The notes: generated from the letters alone by a model not told the origin. A stretch of 64,000 bases of DNA from Carboxylicivirga litoralis (GCF_025499605.1 NZ_JAFMVC010000017.1:48907-112906), one strand, 5' to 3'. Counted from the stretch's first letter, positions 19,201 to 27,794 are shown. Made by a program: numbers and translations.

Positions 19201-20313
19201 TTCCACAAAACAGTTAACATCACTAAATGGCAAGCTGTTACTATCAGATACAATGTGTTTATAGTGGGCAAACTTATGAATACTTTCGTGGTAATAACAT
19301 AAACCATTTTTAGTCGTTCCCAGCCAAATGATGTTGTTGTTGTCGATATATAGGTCTATAATCGAATTTTGGCTCAAGCTCTTATTATTATCTGGCTGAT
19401 TGTACAATGCCTCTATCTTTCCTGAATATTTATTTAGAATATTTAAGCCTCCATGGTCTGTAGCAATCCATATTTGACCTTTTTCATCCTGGATAATACT
19501 ATGTACCGTGTTACTTGTTAATCGTATGTCACCAGCTTCTTTCGAATATTGTTGCCACTCTTTTTTACGAGCATTGAAATGCGCTATTCCGTTATGATTA
19601 CCATAATACCAGATATCTCCTTCAGCATCAACAAATATTTCGGAGTTTAAATAGTCCTTACCCATTTTGCCAACCAGGAAGTCATCGGTGAAGAGAAGTT
19701 CGAAACTTGTATCGTCATAACATTCAATCCTGCCATCTTCAAACAGGTAATAGTAGGCATTGTTATAATGTTTTAAATCAAAAGCCTTCACACCATTCGT
19801 TGATTTATCTGGAAACTTTTGAATCAATTGATTATTAACTTCATCATATAATTGAAAATACATTTGGTCATAATTCCTAAGCCACACTTGCTTATTTTTA
19901 TCGCAATAGAATCGATAAGCCGTAAAGCCAAGCATATCTCCACCTAAGTATTCACCGATATCATTATAAAACCGTTCTTCTTCAACATCATAAACGATTG
20001 GTTTCAAACTCGTCTGAATCCAAAGGTTACCTTTATTGTCATCTTGTATCTCAACTATATAATTATTTGACAGCGAGGTCGAATCAGATGAATCATGTAA
20101 GAAATTGACAAACGAATGCCCATCGTAACGACTCAGACCTGCCAAGGTGCCAACCCAAATAAACCCTCTTGAATCTTTATGAATACATTGAATTTTATTA
20201 TTAATCATACCATCGGCTTTGGTCACCGGCAAAAAAGAATATTGTTTTTGCTGAGTGAAAGCACTAATACCAATAATAAAAAGCAGAGTTATGACCGATA
20301 CAATTCTATTCAT
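16234..20313 (-). CDS. Hybrid two-component system sensor/regulator (HTCS)
   Basis: This 1359-residue single-chain sensor is typical of Bacteroidota polysaccharide loci. After a signal peptide comes a periplasmic double beta-propeller of Reg_prop repeats (recurrent IWVGT/LWIGT..GL.RYD), a Y_Y_Y Ig-like domain and one membrane helix at about 806-828. The cytoplasmic part has a HisKA domain with phospho-accepting His near 864 (NVSHEFRTPLT), an ATPase domain with GSGIGLNLA, a receiver domain with Asp near 1157 (SDVMMPNMDG), and a C-terminal AraC helix-turn-helix ending FNNPRYFSKYFKEEYG. It senses an oligosaccharide in the periplasm and activates the cognate locus. Mannooligosaccharides are inferred from proximity. 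Its 3' end is 38 bp from the convergent AraC gene. Confidence 0.96.
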   Translation of the reverse strand: MNRIVSVITLLFIIGISAFTQQKQYSFLPVTKADGMINNKIQCIHKDSRGFIWVGTLAGLSRYDGHSFVNFLHDSSDSTSLSNNYIVEIQDDNKGNLWIQTSLKPIVYDVEEERFYNDIGEYLGGDMLGFTAYRFYCDKNKQVWLRNYDQMYFQLYDEVNNQLIQKFPDKSTNGVKAFDLKHYNNAYYYLFEDGRIECYDDTSFELLFTDDFLVGKMGKDYLNSEIFVDAEGDIWYYGNHNGIAHFNARKKEWQQYSKEAGDIRLTSNTVHSIIQDEKGQIWIATDHGGLNILNKYSGKIEALYNQPDNNKSLSQNSIIDLYIDNNNIIWLGTTKNGLCYYHESIHKFAHYKHIVSDSNSLPFSDVNCFVEDSKQNLWIGTNGGGLIYYDRQNERYTRFQNDPDDNSSLSGDVIVSLFIDHNKQLWIGTYTAGLNRYDGKQFVRYKTTTGNGLTSNSIWSITADGNQRLWIGTLGGGVVTYDTISDSFHPLPNKGLIEWPYVFVNQVCNLSNGNMVIATANGIIFYNVEEERYKYHPSDNRMQPLGFGSRSAFDVLEDSRGLLWFASREGVIVYDELRDEIIQLTEKDGIAEDLVTSIEEDEFQSIWVSLPTGLCQIFVNRSSANGSYEFKVKHYTHADGLQSEGFNDRSSYRTSENELIFGGADGFNMFKVKDIKYNHILPQVVFTKLQVYNQSISPNSKVENIRLLKQSIVSTKEIVLKYWMNVFSIDFAALDFFIPQKTRYQYKLEGVDEQWHLLDEGLFSLTYANLKAGDYILKVKAANNDGVWNDKYAELRIKVLPPFYATPLAYALYFAAILLMIIYFRYSMIRKERSKFAIEQERLAAKRNHEMDEMKLRFLTNVSHEFRTPLTLILTPVQKLLEKACSPKDEKLLKVIDKNAKQLLNLVNQLLDFRKLELHGLRFNPSYGNLVSFIRDEADSFSESFDKKHIKFTFKHEMDELMLSFDKDKLQKVIMNLLSNALKFTPENGRVSMVLSMDEQVQKAKIEIKDTGVGIKKSDLEKVFIRFYQADNNKKLGLSGSGIGLNLARELVQLHNGSIGVESEEGKGAVFTILLPLDDGNNVAQKTKEKDAERHIIEEDATKPADKPSLLLVEDNMDFRTFMKETLEEDFVIREAADGQLGYNAVHEALPDIIISDVMMPNMDGLELCQKLRNDIRTSHIPIILLTARTADEDKIKGLEIGADDYITKPFNMDLLLLRVNKLLEKRSKMQQEFQKTVEINPSEVQITSMDEKLIKKAVKVVEDNMAEAGFSVEDLSNELAMSRVYLYKKLVSITGKSPIEFIRIIRLKRGAQLLEKSQMSIAEVAYEVGFNNPRYFSKYFKEEYGMLPTAYIKAHAKK

Positions 20314-20352
20314 GTGCTACAATGGTTTTGTAATAATCCAGCATTATTTTAG

Positions 20353-20386
20353 GTGCTAATAATACCTATTTAAAGCCGTTTAGCAC
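20353..20386. repeat. Inverted repeat before the HTCS gene
   Basis: GTGCTAA (20353-20359) and TTAGCAC (20380-20386) form 7-bp arms with a 20-bp spacer, 40-73 bp upstream of the HTCS start. It could be a regulatory site; it may also be the 3' processing stem of the upstream barrel gene. Confidence 0.3.
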
Positions 20387-20450
20387 TTATAAAAATGATA
20401 AAAATGCATGTATAAGATGATAATACGATTCTATCTTGAAACTAGCAGAT

Positions 20451-21542
20451 TTATCTCCCAAACGACTCACCTATACGAAAATACAAACCCCAGTCATCTG
20501 TTCCTTTAGCCACATCGATTCCAATATTAATGCGCTCTTTGGGTATCACCTGGTAACGGATTCCAAGACCTGCACCCGGTAACAATTCTTCATCGAAAAT
20601 AGTATCAAAGCTATCAACCGCACTGGCCAAACCAAAGAAACCTACCATACCCAGCTTTTTGTAAAAACGCCAGCGGTATTCAGCTTGGATCGCATATATT
20701 TGATCTGCCCGGTATTTACCCTCGGAATAGCCCCGTATATCATCGTGACCAACCACATTTTGCCCCTGAAACGGCACATCTCCGGTTGCAATAGATGCAT
20801 GAACGCGTGTAGCCAAAATATTGCGTTCATTCTTTATTTTGTAGTAATGGTTGTAGGTTATTTCATAACTTTCAAACTCGGCTCCACTTCCAAGCCAATC
20901 CCGGTAAAAATTGTTCTTAAATTCAACGTTGTAACCACCATAAGGATTTATCTGATGCTCCCGTTTATCAAAATTGAATAAGTACCCTATATTATTCATA
21001 TTAATGCGCTGATTCTTCATGTCATCAGGAAAGAAATCAGGTAAATCAAAATCTGTTTCTGCTACCGAATAAATACCTTGAACTCCAACATACAGTTTGT
21101 TGTATACTTGCCGTTGTATCCGTGCAAAAGCAAAATTAGCAGCTGTACTAAAACCGATAAATGTACCCGAGTTTTGTGTAAACTCCTGCCAATATTGGTA
21201 ATTGACATTTCCCAGGCCGACTGCCAACAAAATACGCCATCTGTCTTCTTTCAGGTACATTCGTTGAAACAAGGACGTAAAATAGGTACCATTTGTTGTA
21301 ACAATACCAAATACTCCAGAAGACGAGGTTGGTGAAATGGTATCATTCCTATTTATCTTATAAAAAGCCTGTGCGATAAGCCCAAAGCTCATACCCGTAG
21401 TGTTGTTGTAATTAAGCATTGGGATGGCCGCAAAAGAGTGCTTTTTGGTTGTATCAGCCACCTCTTGTGCTTTGATAGAAACAGTTACAAAGATGATGCT
21501 GCAGACTAATATGATACTGATTTTTGAGAGTAGAATTCTCAT
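20451..21542 (-). CDS. BamA/TamA-family outer-membrane barrel protein
   Basis: This 363-residue exported protein has a signal peptide cleaved near IKAQ. The sequence is rich in alternating aromatic and polar residues and contains barrel hallmarks of the Omp85 surface-antigen domain: GLIAQAFYKI, an HDDIRGYSEGKYR segment like the conserved VRGY loop, and LLPGAGLGIRYQV. It is about the length of an isolated 16-strand barrel, so it lacks the POTRA repeats of full BamA. Proteins like this are widespread in Bacteroidota; the role is unknown, possibly lipid or protein handling at the outer membrane. The gene lies 138 bp upstream of the HTCS gene on the same strand, with no clear functional link. Confidence 0.8.
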   Translation of the reverse strand: MRILLSKISIILVCSIIFVTVSIKAQEVADTTKKHSFAAIPMLNYNNTTGMSFGLIAQAFYKINRNDTISPTSSSGVFGIVTTNGTYFTSLFQRMYLKEDRWRILLAVGLGNVNYQYWQEFTQNSGTFIGFSTAANFAFARIQRQVYNKLYVGVQGIYSVAETDFDLPDFFPDDMKNQRINMNNIGYLFNFDKREHQINPYGGYNVEFKNNFYRDWLGSGAEFESYEITYNHYYKIKNERNILATRVHASIATGDVPFQGQNVVGHDDIRGYSEGKYRADQIYAIQAEYRWRFYKKLGMVGFFGLASAVDSFDTIFDEELLPGAGLGIRYQVIPKERINIGIDVAKGTDDWGLYFRIGESFGR

Positions 21543-21727
21543 AACGTGAGTTGGTTAAAATATTTCGTATCTAAAGTTAGGTTTTTATGGTTTTGATAAC
21601 AAATGAAATCACTGACCTTCCCTGACGCTCTTATTCAGAATAATTCTAAGGCAACCTGATGCTGTTTTATTCATACAGCTGACTATTTTTAAACTTCTAA
21701 CTCACATTTTTAAAAAAAACTTCACAA

Positions 21728-22333
21728 ATGGTAATCTACGGATGGCGCACGTCGCACATTAAAACAGAGGGGAACAATCAAATAAGCTGCCCACATTGTG
21801 GCGAAAAAGGTGGAATTTACAACAGTGTATATGGACGCTACGTCCATATTTTCTGGATTCCAACCCTATCGATTGGTAAAACAGGTGCAGCACAATGCTC
21901 ACACTGTAAAAAGGTGTACAAACCTAAAGAAATGAATGATGACTTGAAGCGCTCTTATAAAACCTTGAAAAGCGATACCCGCATTCCATTCTGGCATTTT
22001 TCGGGAGTGGCCATTATTGCCATCATCATCGCACTGTTTACGATTAATGATAAGGCTGAAGCTCAGAATGAACTGGAATACCTGGATAATCCCATGATTG
22101 GCGATGTGTATGAGTACAAAGCCGACAAAAACGAATTTTCAACCCTGAAAGTTGTTGAAGTAGATGAAGACAGTGTTTACTTTGTGTACAATAACTACAA
22201 TTACTCACAAAAGTCAGGCATAGAAGCGATCGATGTGGATTCATGCTATTCAAACGAGGCTTACATGGTGTCGCGTGAAGAGCTAAAAGCCATGTACAAC
22301 GACGGAACTATCTACGATGTCAATCGGAAATAA
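21728..22333 (+). CDS. Zinc-ribbon membrane protein of unknown function
   Basis: This 201-residue protein starts with a zinc-ribbon-like segment in which two CxxC pairs (CPHCGEKG and CSHCKKVYKP) are set 36 residues apart. A single membrane helix at about residues 95-112 (FSGVAIIAIIIALFTI) follows. The C-terminal 85 residues form an acidic domain (IGDVYEYKADKN, KVVEVDEDSVYFVYN) that would lie on the far side of the membrane. I do not recognise a named function; the ribbon could bind metal in the cytoplasm. It stands alone between divergent and convergent neighbours and is followed by a strong hairpin terminator. Confidence 0.75.
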   Translation: MVIYGWRTSHIKTEGNNQISCPHCGEKGGIYNSVYGRYVHIFWIPTLSIGKTGAAQCSHCKKVYKPKEMNDDLKRSYKTLKSDTRIPFWHFSGVAIIAIIIALFTINDKAEAQNELEYLDNPMIGDVYEYKADKNEFSTLKVVEVDEDSVYFVYNNYNYSQKSGIEAIDVDSCYSNEAYMVSREELKAMYNDGTIYDVNRK

Positions 22334-22356
22334 TACCATGGATATAATCAATTTAA

Positions 22357-22396
22357 ATAGCTCATCGAGACAAAGATATTCATCTTGATGAGCTAT
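22357..22396. terminator. Hairpin terminator between convergent genes
   Basis: ATAGCTCATC (22357-22366) pairs exactly with GATGAGCTAT (22387-22396). On the plus strand it is followed by an A/T-rich tail (AATTTTATTTATT). It lies between the convergent zinc-ribbon gene and hrpB and can serve both. Confidence 0.7.
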
Positions 22397-22400
22397 AATT

Positions 22401-24887
22401 TTATTTATTCTGGCGCTTTACACCTCTCACGGCCGGTGCATCTAAAGGATTATCGGGCCAATGGTGCTTTGGATAGCGGGACTTCAACTCCTTCTTCACC
22501 TCAAAATAAGCATGACTCCAGAAGCTTTTTAAATCGTTGGTAATTTGCACCGGCTTAAAACCCGGCGAAAGCAAATGCATCAACACATTAACAGCACTGT
22601 TATTAACCTTTGGCGTATCGGTCATGCCAAACACCTCTTGCAGGCGAACAGCCAAAACAGGCGCTTCCCCATTGCTTTGATAATTAAGTTTTATTTGTGA
22701 GCCACTGGGTACTTTAATGCGCTCTGGCGCCAGTTGCTCCAACCGGCTTTGCAACTCAAAATCGAGATGGTGCTGGAGAACGGTTTTTAAGTCAATCTTT
22801 TTTAAATCATCCGGTTTCTTAACAGCACTCAGGTAGGGCGACAACCAACTTTCATTATCGGCCAACAAGGCCTCTGTCGATACATCGGGCCAGTCATATC
22901 CGGCATCCCAGCTACGCAAGCTCAACACCCTGTTTTGCCATTGCATCACCTCTTTATCGAAGTTTAAGAGCCAGCTTCCCTCCTTTTTAATAGCTTCGGA
23001 AATCGCCTTTATTTTCAGGCCTTCGTCATAATGGTGCAAGGGTTTACTTTGTAAAACAATGCTGCCAATCCGTAATTCTGATTGCGCTTTAAATCCACCA
23101 CGCTTTGTATCCCAGCTGACCGATTCAACGGTTTTTACCATGGGCGCTAAATCCTGCGGGTTCAATGGCGATGCCAAAAATATTTTCCCAACACCTTCGC
23201 GGGCATTCACATTGGCAATTGCCAGCCAGCTTTCGTGAGCTAAATCATCCTGATGACCTGCAGCGGCAATACTTCCGTTGGCTAATTTAAACTGCGCATT
23301 GTTGCCCGGCTTGGCATGTGCTATGCGCTCCGGAAAGGCATAAACCAGTAACAAGCCCGTTTCGTAGGGGTCAACTGATGAATTGTCCTCCTCCAGCGAT
23401 AATATGCGTCGATACTGCTCAGCTATTTTAGCAATACGGCTCAAGGGTTTGCTTTTCAGTTCCCCTAAGCGGTGTCGCCGGAGCGCTTCAATGCGGGCAT
23501 TTAAATCAATTCCGGCTTCTTTCCCCAAGGGGTCTCGCTCTTCGAGCAAAGCGGCTATATCGCAGGCTAATGGTGCCAGCTCTTCTTCTTCAGCCATTAA
23601 TAACATATGCGCCAGGCGCGGATGACATGGCAGCTGATGGATGGCTTTACCATGCTCTGTTATGCGATTATTATCTAAAGCCTCAAGCTGATGCAATAAC
23701 TCTGTTGCCTGTGCCAAATGACCTTTGGGCGGCGGCGATAGCCAGGTGAGCTTGCGGATGTCCGCCACGCCCCACTGGGCCATTTCCAGTACCAAAGAGG
23801 CCAGGTCGGCTTCTTCTATCTCGGGCGTTCGATGAGGCTGCAAACGGTTATGCGTGCCTTTGCTCCACATGCGATAACACACACCTGGCCCCAGACGTCC
23901 GGCACGTCCGGCACGTTGATCGGCCGAATCCAGCGTTATATCAACGGTTTCGAGCCGTGATAAACCCGAGTTGGGATTAAACTTAAGTGTTCGGCTAAAA
24001 CCGCAGTCCACCACTACCTTAATTCCTTCAATGGTTAAACTGGTTTCAGCTATTGATGTGGCTAATATTATTTTGCGTTTGCCTTCGCGATGCGGCATAA
24101 TAGCAGCATACTGCTTATTGGGTGGCAACTGGCCATACAAGGGGTGAATCGAAATATCGCGATGCTTCTTTTTAAGGATGGTTTCACAACTTCTAATTTC
24201 ACCTTCGCCGGGCAGAAACACCAAAATATCGCCCTGCTGTTCTTTCACCGCTTTTGAGACCACCCGTGCTGTTAACTCAGGCAGCAGCATCACATCGTTC
24301 TCGCCCTCGTGAATAATTTCAACCGGGTATTGACGCCCTTTACTCACCGCCGATGGCGCATTCAACAACTTGGTCAGTTGTGGCATATCCAAGGTGGCCG
24401 ACATAATCATCAGGCGTAAATCGGGGCGTAACACCTGCTGTGCTTCCCGCGAGAGTGCCAGGGCCACATCGGCAAATAAACTACGCTCATGAAACTCATC
24501 AAAAATAACCAGACCAACACCTTCCAGGGCATTATCGCTTTGTAGCATGCGCGTTAAAATACCCTCGGTCACCACTTCCAGTTGCGTTTGTTCACTCACA
24601 CAGTTATCAAAACGTATGCGATAACCAATCCGGTTCCCTACCTTATCGCCTATTAAATCGGCCATGCGCATGGCAATAGTTCGGGCAGCCAGACGACGCG
24701 GCTCCAACATAATGATTTTTTGCCCCTCCAACCAATCTTCTTCCAGCAACGCTAAGGGCAATAGAGTACTTTTACCGGCTCCCGGAGGTGCATTAACGAT
24801 TAAGGTATTATTGCTGTGTAAATGTGCTTTTACCTCGTCTATAACTTCGGTAATGGGCAAATCTGTGCTATATGGATTGAAACTCAC
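22401..24887 (-). CDS. hrpB: ATP-dependent helicase HrpB
   Basis: This DEAH/RHA-type RNA helicase homologue has about 828 residues. Walker A is PPGAGKST, motif II is DEFH in IFDEFHERSLF (the usual HrpB variant), motif III is MSATLD, and motif VI is QRAGRAGRLGPG. HA2 and HrpB-specific C-terminal domains follow, ending WPDNPLDAPAVRG. The biological role of HrpB is poorly defined in bacteria. The longest frame begins with TTG at 24908; I prefer the GTG at 24887 (reading MSFNPYSTDLP) because a TAnnTTTG box on the minus strand (24906-24913) would start transcription inside or after the TTG. A start at 24908 adds seven residues and cannot be excluded. Confidence 0.93.
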   Translation of the reverse strand: MSFNPYSTDLPITEVIDEVKAHLHSNNTLIVNAPPGAGKSTLLPLALLEEDWLEGQKIIMLEPRRLAARTIAMRMADLIGDKVGNRIGYRIRFDNCVSEQTQLEVVTEGILTRMLQSDNALEGVGLVIFDEFHERSLFADVALALSREAQQVLRPDLRLMIMSATLDMPQLTKLLNAPSAVSKGRQYPVEIIHEGENDVMLLPELTARVVSKAVKEQQGDILVFLPGEGEIRSCETILKKKHRDISIHPLYGQLPPNKQYAAIMPHREGKRKIILATSIAETSLTIEGIKVVVDCGFSRTLKFNPNSGLSRLETVDITLDSADQRAGRAGRLGPGVCYRMWSKGTHNRLQPHRTPEIEEADLASLVLEMAQWGVADIRKLTWLSPPPKGHLAQATELLHQLEALDNNRITEHGKAIHQLPCHPRLAHMLLMAEEEELAPLACDIAALLEERDPLGKEAGIDLNARIEALRRHRLGELKSKPLSRIAKIAEQYRRILSLEEDNSSVDPYETGLLLVYAFPERIAHAKPGNNAQFKLANGSIAAAGHQDDLAHESWLAIANVNAREGVGKIFLASPLNPQDLAPMVKTVESVSWDTKRGGFKAQSELRIGSIVLQSKPLHHYDEGLKIKAISEAIKKEGSWLLNFDKEVMQWQNRVLSLRSWDAGYDWPDVSTEALLADNESWLSPYLSAVKKPDDLKKIDLKTVLQHHLDFELQSRLEQLAPERIKVPSGSQIKLNYQSNGEAPVLAVRLQEVFGMTDTPKVNNSAVNVLMHLLSPGFKPVQITNDLKSFWSHAYFEVKKELKSRYPKHHWPDNPLDAPAVRGVKRQNK

Positions 24888-24977
24888 GCTGTGCTTATTT
24901 TGCTGCAAAAGTAGGGAAATAAATTGTGTAAAATAATTAGTACATTCGTGCGAATTCTAACCAAACTAACAATACTT

Positions 24978-25859
24978 ATGAATAGATTTCTTCCAGTCTC
25001 TATCTTAGGGGTTATTATGACCTTAACAACAACTCTAACTAAAGCTCAATCAACTCAGTTATTCTCACCCGCCGATTCTGTTGCGCGACTTGAATTACGG
25101 TATTTGCACCCGTTTTATGATTATATCGATAAGAATAAGATAATAAGCGGTGCCTATGATATTGCCTTTTCTTATCCGATTAGTGACAACTGGAAGCTAA
25201 TGGCTTCTATTCCATATGGAGTTGCCAAATATGAAATCGAATTAGATTATTTGGAATATAGCGATCCTCTAATATCAAATCCATTTGATGTCTCGAAAAC
25301 AGCATGGGGAAATCTGATGTTAGGTGCAACATATTGCAAAAAACTAAATAACTCGAAGTACTTAAATACTCAGGGGAGCATCTTTCTGCCGACAGCGTCC
25401 CATGGCAGCAATAACAAAGCGTTGGATTACATGCTGTATGGTGATATGTCGGAGATGCATAAATATTTAAACTACGTGACCACCATCTTCACTAAAATAG
25501 CTTATGGCACAATTAAGCAAACAGCTTGGAATTTTGAATTGGGAGGAGGCCTTGAATATATGTTTGCCGGAAGCAATGCTACGGTAGCTGATGATTTGTA
25601 CTTGAATTATTCATTTAACGGAAATTACTCTTTCGACCAATTCGCTTTGAGTGCTGATTACACAGGCTTAATTAATCTGACTACGGATGAATATGATGAT
25701 TTTAGAGACCAAATGTTCGATGTTTTCAGTTTGGGGGCACATTATTCAGCTGGTAATTTCCAGCCAAGCTTGTTCTATTCGGTTTATACCCGAGACGATA
25801 TCAGAGATGTTATTTCTGGAACTCTAGGTATTAAACTAGCTTATCGCTTTGCTAAATAA
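24978..25859 (+). CDS. Predicted outer-membrane beta-barrel protein, unknown family
   Basis: This 293-residue protein starts at the ATG at 24978, which opens a signal peptide ending LTKAQS; the longer frame from 24924 only adds residues before the signal. The mature part shows alternating hydrophobic and polar strands with many aromatic residues (WKLMASIPYGVAKYEI, FNGNYSFDQFALSADY) and ends LGIKLAYRFAK, a typical barrel terminus. It may be a small porin-like or transport barrel; no substrate can be suggested. It is divergent from hrpB across 90 bp and followed by a hairpin and a repeat-rich non-coding stretch. Confidence 0.65.
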   Translation: MNRFLPVSILGVIMTLTTTLTKAQSTQLFSPADSVARLELRYLHPFYDYIDKNKIISGAYDIAFSYPISDNWKLMASIPYGVAKYEIELDYLEYSDPLISNPFDVSKTAWGNLMLGATYCKKLNNSKYLNTQGSIFLPTASHGSNNKALDYMLYGDMSEMHKYLNYVTTIFTKIAYGTIKQTAWNFELGGGLEYMFAGSNATVADDLYLNYSFNGNYSFDQFALSADYTGLINLTTDEYDDFRDQMFDVFSLGAHYSAGNFQPSLFYSVYTRDDIRDVISGTLGIKLAYRFAK

Positions 25860-25864
25860 AACTT

Positions 25865-25897
25865 AAACCTGACAGGATGAAAAAAACGGTCAGGTTT
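25865..25897 (+). terminator. Hairpin after the barrel gene
   Basis: AAACCTGAC (25865-25873) pairs exactly with GTCAGGTTT (25889-25897) six bases after the stop codon. Only a short T-run (TTTGAAATTA) follows, so termination strength is uncertain. Confidence 0.5.
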
Positions 25898-26315
25898 GAA
25901 ATTACTCTTATTGTACTGAAGCGTAAGAACAAGTATTTTGCTCCTGCCTGAGCTATCTGACAAGGGTAACACCAAGGTTTTCATCTTCACCCAGTGCTAC
26001 AAAAAAGGTAAAACAAACTGCGGAACACCATCCGAGGCCTTGATTGAGGTCCTGCAAAGCGTTTTACCCCAAACGGAAACTACAACAAGTACAAAAGAAG
26101 CTGCTACTCCTTTTCGTAGGCTACAAATAAGGTGAAACAAACTGTGTAACACATTCTGAGTCATTACTTGGGATGCCGCAAAGCGTTTTATCCCAATCGG
26201 AGCCTACAATTAGCTTAAAACAAACTGCGGCACCTTTTTGCAAGCAACGAATAAGACCAAACTATCCTGTTTCACTTAATCGTAGGCCTTGAACAGGATG
26301 AAACATTAGAGATTC
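25898..26315. repeat. Non-coding stretch with degenerate direct repeats of about 124 bp
   Basis: Two diverged copies begin with GCTACAAA at 25996 and 26120. Each contains an AAACAAACTG block (26011-26020, 26135-26144) and a GCAAAGCGTTTTA block (26054-26066, 26178-26190). A third AAACAAACTGCGG block occurs at 26218-26230. An imperfect stem, ATCCTGTT with AACAGGAT (26264-26271, 26292-26299), follows. A 65-codon frame crosses the first copy but shows no protein-like features. The origin (decayed mobile element, intergenic repeat family or old pseudogene) is open. Confidence 0.6.
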
Positions 26316-26356
26316 CCATAAAAAAAACAGTCAGGATTTAAAGCTCCGACTGGTTT
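26316..26356 (-). terminator. Intrinsic terminator of trpB
   Basis: On the minus strand AAACCAGTC and GACTGTTTT form a stem around a 16-19 nt loop, followed by a run of eight T. It ends transcription 26 bp after the trpB stop codon, so no further trp gene is co-transcribed. Confidence 0.75.
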
Positions 26357-26381
26357 GCATTTATACTCAAGGTAATTTTAT

Positions 26382-27608
26382 CTATCCCTCTATCCCATAG
26401 TCTTTACCAAACTTCTCAACCACATAGTCTATGTCCTTATCACCTCGTCCCGAGAGGTTGACTAAGATGGTTTGGTCTTTGGCTAAGGTTGGTGCTAGCT
26501 GCATGGCATAAGCCACCGCATGCGAGCTTTCTAAAGCCGGAATAATCCCTTCTAGTCGTGCCAGTTGCATAAAGGCATCAATGGCTTCTTTATCGTTAAT
26601 GGTTTTATAATTAACGCGCTCAATATCCTTCAGGTAAGAATGTTGCGGTCCCACGCCCGGATAATCCAGGCCCGATGCGACGGTATTAACCGGTGAAGGT
26701 TCTCCCTTTTCATCTTGCAACAAATAACATTTGAAGCCATGAATCATACCCGGTTTCCCCAAGGTGAGCGTTGCTGCATGATCGCCGGTTTTAAAGCTGG
26801 TTCCAGCCGGTTCAACGCCGTAAATATTCACCCCTTCATCCTGTAAAAAGGCTGAGAACAATCCCATGGCATTGGAACCACCGCCCACACAGGCCACCAG
26901 ATTATCGGGCAATTGCCCGGTCATGTCCTGAAACTGCTCTTTAGCTTCGCGTCCTATCACCGCCTGAAAATCGCGCACCATCATTGGAAACGGGTGCGGA
27001 CCTACCACCGAACCAATGGCATACAGTTGGTTAACCGGGTCTTGCAGGTAGGCTTCAAAAGCTGCGTCAACCGCTTCTTTTAATGTCTTTAATCCATGCG
27101 TGGCCGGAATAACATTAGCCCCTAATATGCGCATCCTCACCACATTAGGGTGTTCCTTGTAAATATCTACTTCACCCATATAAATATCGCACTCCAATCC
27201 TACCAAAGCGGCGGCGGTTGCCAGGGCCACGCCATGCTGACCAGCACCTGTTTCGGCAATTAGCTTTTTCTTGCCCATCTTCTTAGCCAGAAGGGCTTCG
27301 CCTAAGCAATGGTTGATTTTATGTGCTCCCGTGTGATTTAAATCTTCGCGCTTGAGGTAAATTTGCGCACCGCCCAGTTTATCAGAAAGGTTTTTGGCAT
27401 GGAATACCGGTGAAGGACGGCCGGTGTAGTGTTTTTGAAGGTAATACAACTCTTCTTTAAACACCGGATCGTCTTTGATTTTTTCATAAGCGTCGGTAAT
27501 CTCCTGCATGATTGGCTCCAGCATTGGCGGCACAAAACGACCACCGTATTCGCCGAAGAAACCTTCTGCGTTGGGCATTACCTCACCGTTTAAAAGTGAT
27601 TTATTCAT
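26382..27608 (-). CDS. trpB: Tryptophan synthase beta chain
   Basis: This 408-residue PLP enzyme condenses indole with L-serine to form tryptophan, normally channelling indole from TrpA. Motifs of the TrpB1 class are complete: EYGGRFVPP at the N-terminus, the PLP lysine in [20 protein letters not shown], and the phosphate-binding GGGSNAMG. Length is normal. In several Bacteroidota trpB is the first gene of trpBEGDCFA, but here it is alone: a terminator follows 26 bp after the stop codon and the next gene is convergent. Upstream is a full attenuator with a Trp-rich leader peptide, so expression should rise when charged tRNA-Trp is scarce. A second small hairpin (27623-27637) lies just before the start codon. 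Confidence 0.97.
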   Translation of the reverse strand: MNKSLLNGEVMPNAEGFFGEYGGRFVPPMLEPIMQEITDAYEKIKDDPVFKEELYYLQKHYTGRPSPVFHAKNLSDKLGGAQIYLKREDLNHTGAHKINHCLGEALLAKKMGKKKLIAETGAGQHGVALATAAALVGLECDIYMGEVDIYKEHPNVVRMRILGANVIPATHGLKTLKEAVDAAFEAYLQDPVNQLYAIGSVVGPHPFPMMVRDFQAVIGREAKEQFQDMTGQLPDNLVACVGGGSNAMGLFSAFLQDEGVNIYGVEPAGTSFKTGDHAATLTLGKPGMIHGFKCYLLQDEKGEPSPVNTVASGLDYPGVGPQHSYLKDIERVNYKTINDKEAIDAFMQLARLEGIIPALESSHAVAYAMQLAPTLAKDQTILVNLSGRGDKDIDYVVEKFGKDYGIEG

Positions 27609-27653
27609 TCATTTAAGTTTATGAGCCCCAAAGGCTCTTTATTAGTAATTTAT

Positions 27654-27688
27654 TAAAAGAAAAGCCGCAGGTGGAATTCCTGCGGCTT
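27654..27688 (-). terminator. trp attenuator terminator
   Basis: On the minus strand AAGCCGCAGG and CCTGCGGCTT (27688-27679 and 27671-27662) form a perfect 10-bp stem with a 7-nt loop, followed by TTCTTTT. It lies 38 bp after the leader peptide stop and 46 bp before trpB. A stretch at 27716-27721 can pair with 27671-27676 to open it, and 27710-27714 can pair with the end of the leader ORF at 27732-27736. This is the layout of a ribosome-mediated attenuator. Confidence 0.8.
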
Positions 27689-27725
27689 CTATATTTTTAA
27701 GACATATACCTACTGTTCCACTTGT

Positions 27726-27776
27726 TTAAAAAGTAGAGCAACGCCACCAATACGTATGAAACAGTTGATTTGTCAT
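27726..27776 (-). CDS. trpL: trp leader peptide
   Basis: This 16-residue ORF reads MTNQLFHTYWWRCSTF. It contains two adjacent Trp codons (27744-27749) near its end, 38 bp before a strong intrinsic terminator and upstream of trpB. Stalling of the ribosome at the Trp codons would cover the 3' part of the ORF (27732-27736), free the 27710-27721 segment, and let it pair with the loop and 3' arm of the terminator. A promoter match lies just upstream. It is too short for ordinary gene calling. The assignment is from position, the tandem Trp codons and the alternative base pairing; translation is not proven. Confidence 0.8.
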   Translation of the reverse strand: MTNQLFHTYWWRCSTF

Positions 27777-27794
27777 TTTTTCAATTCTATTCCG

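Noticed and set aside
25938..26135. 65-codon plus-strand ORF in the repeat region
   Set aside because: It crosses the degenerate repeats, has no protein-like motif, and the second repeat copy does not keep the frame.
25996..26230. Possible CRISPR array
   Set aside because: Only two to three copies, strongly diverged, with uneven spacing (124 and 82 bp) and no cas gene nearby.
27623..27637. GAGCC/GGCTC hairpin just before trpB as a second terminator
   Set aside because: The stem is only 5 bp and no T-run follows on the minus strand. It may modulate ribosome access but cannot be called a terminator.
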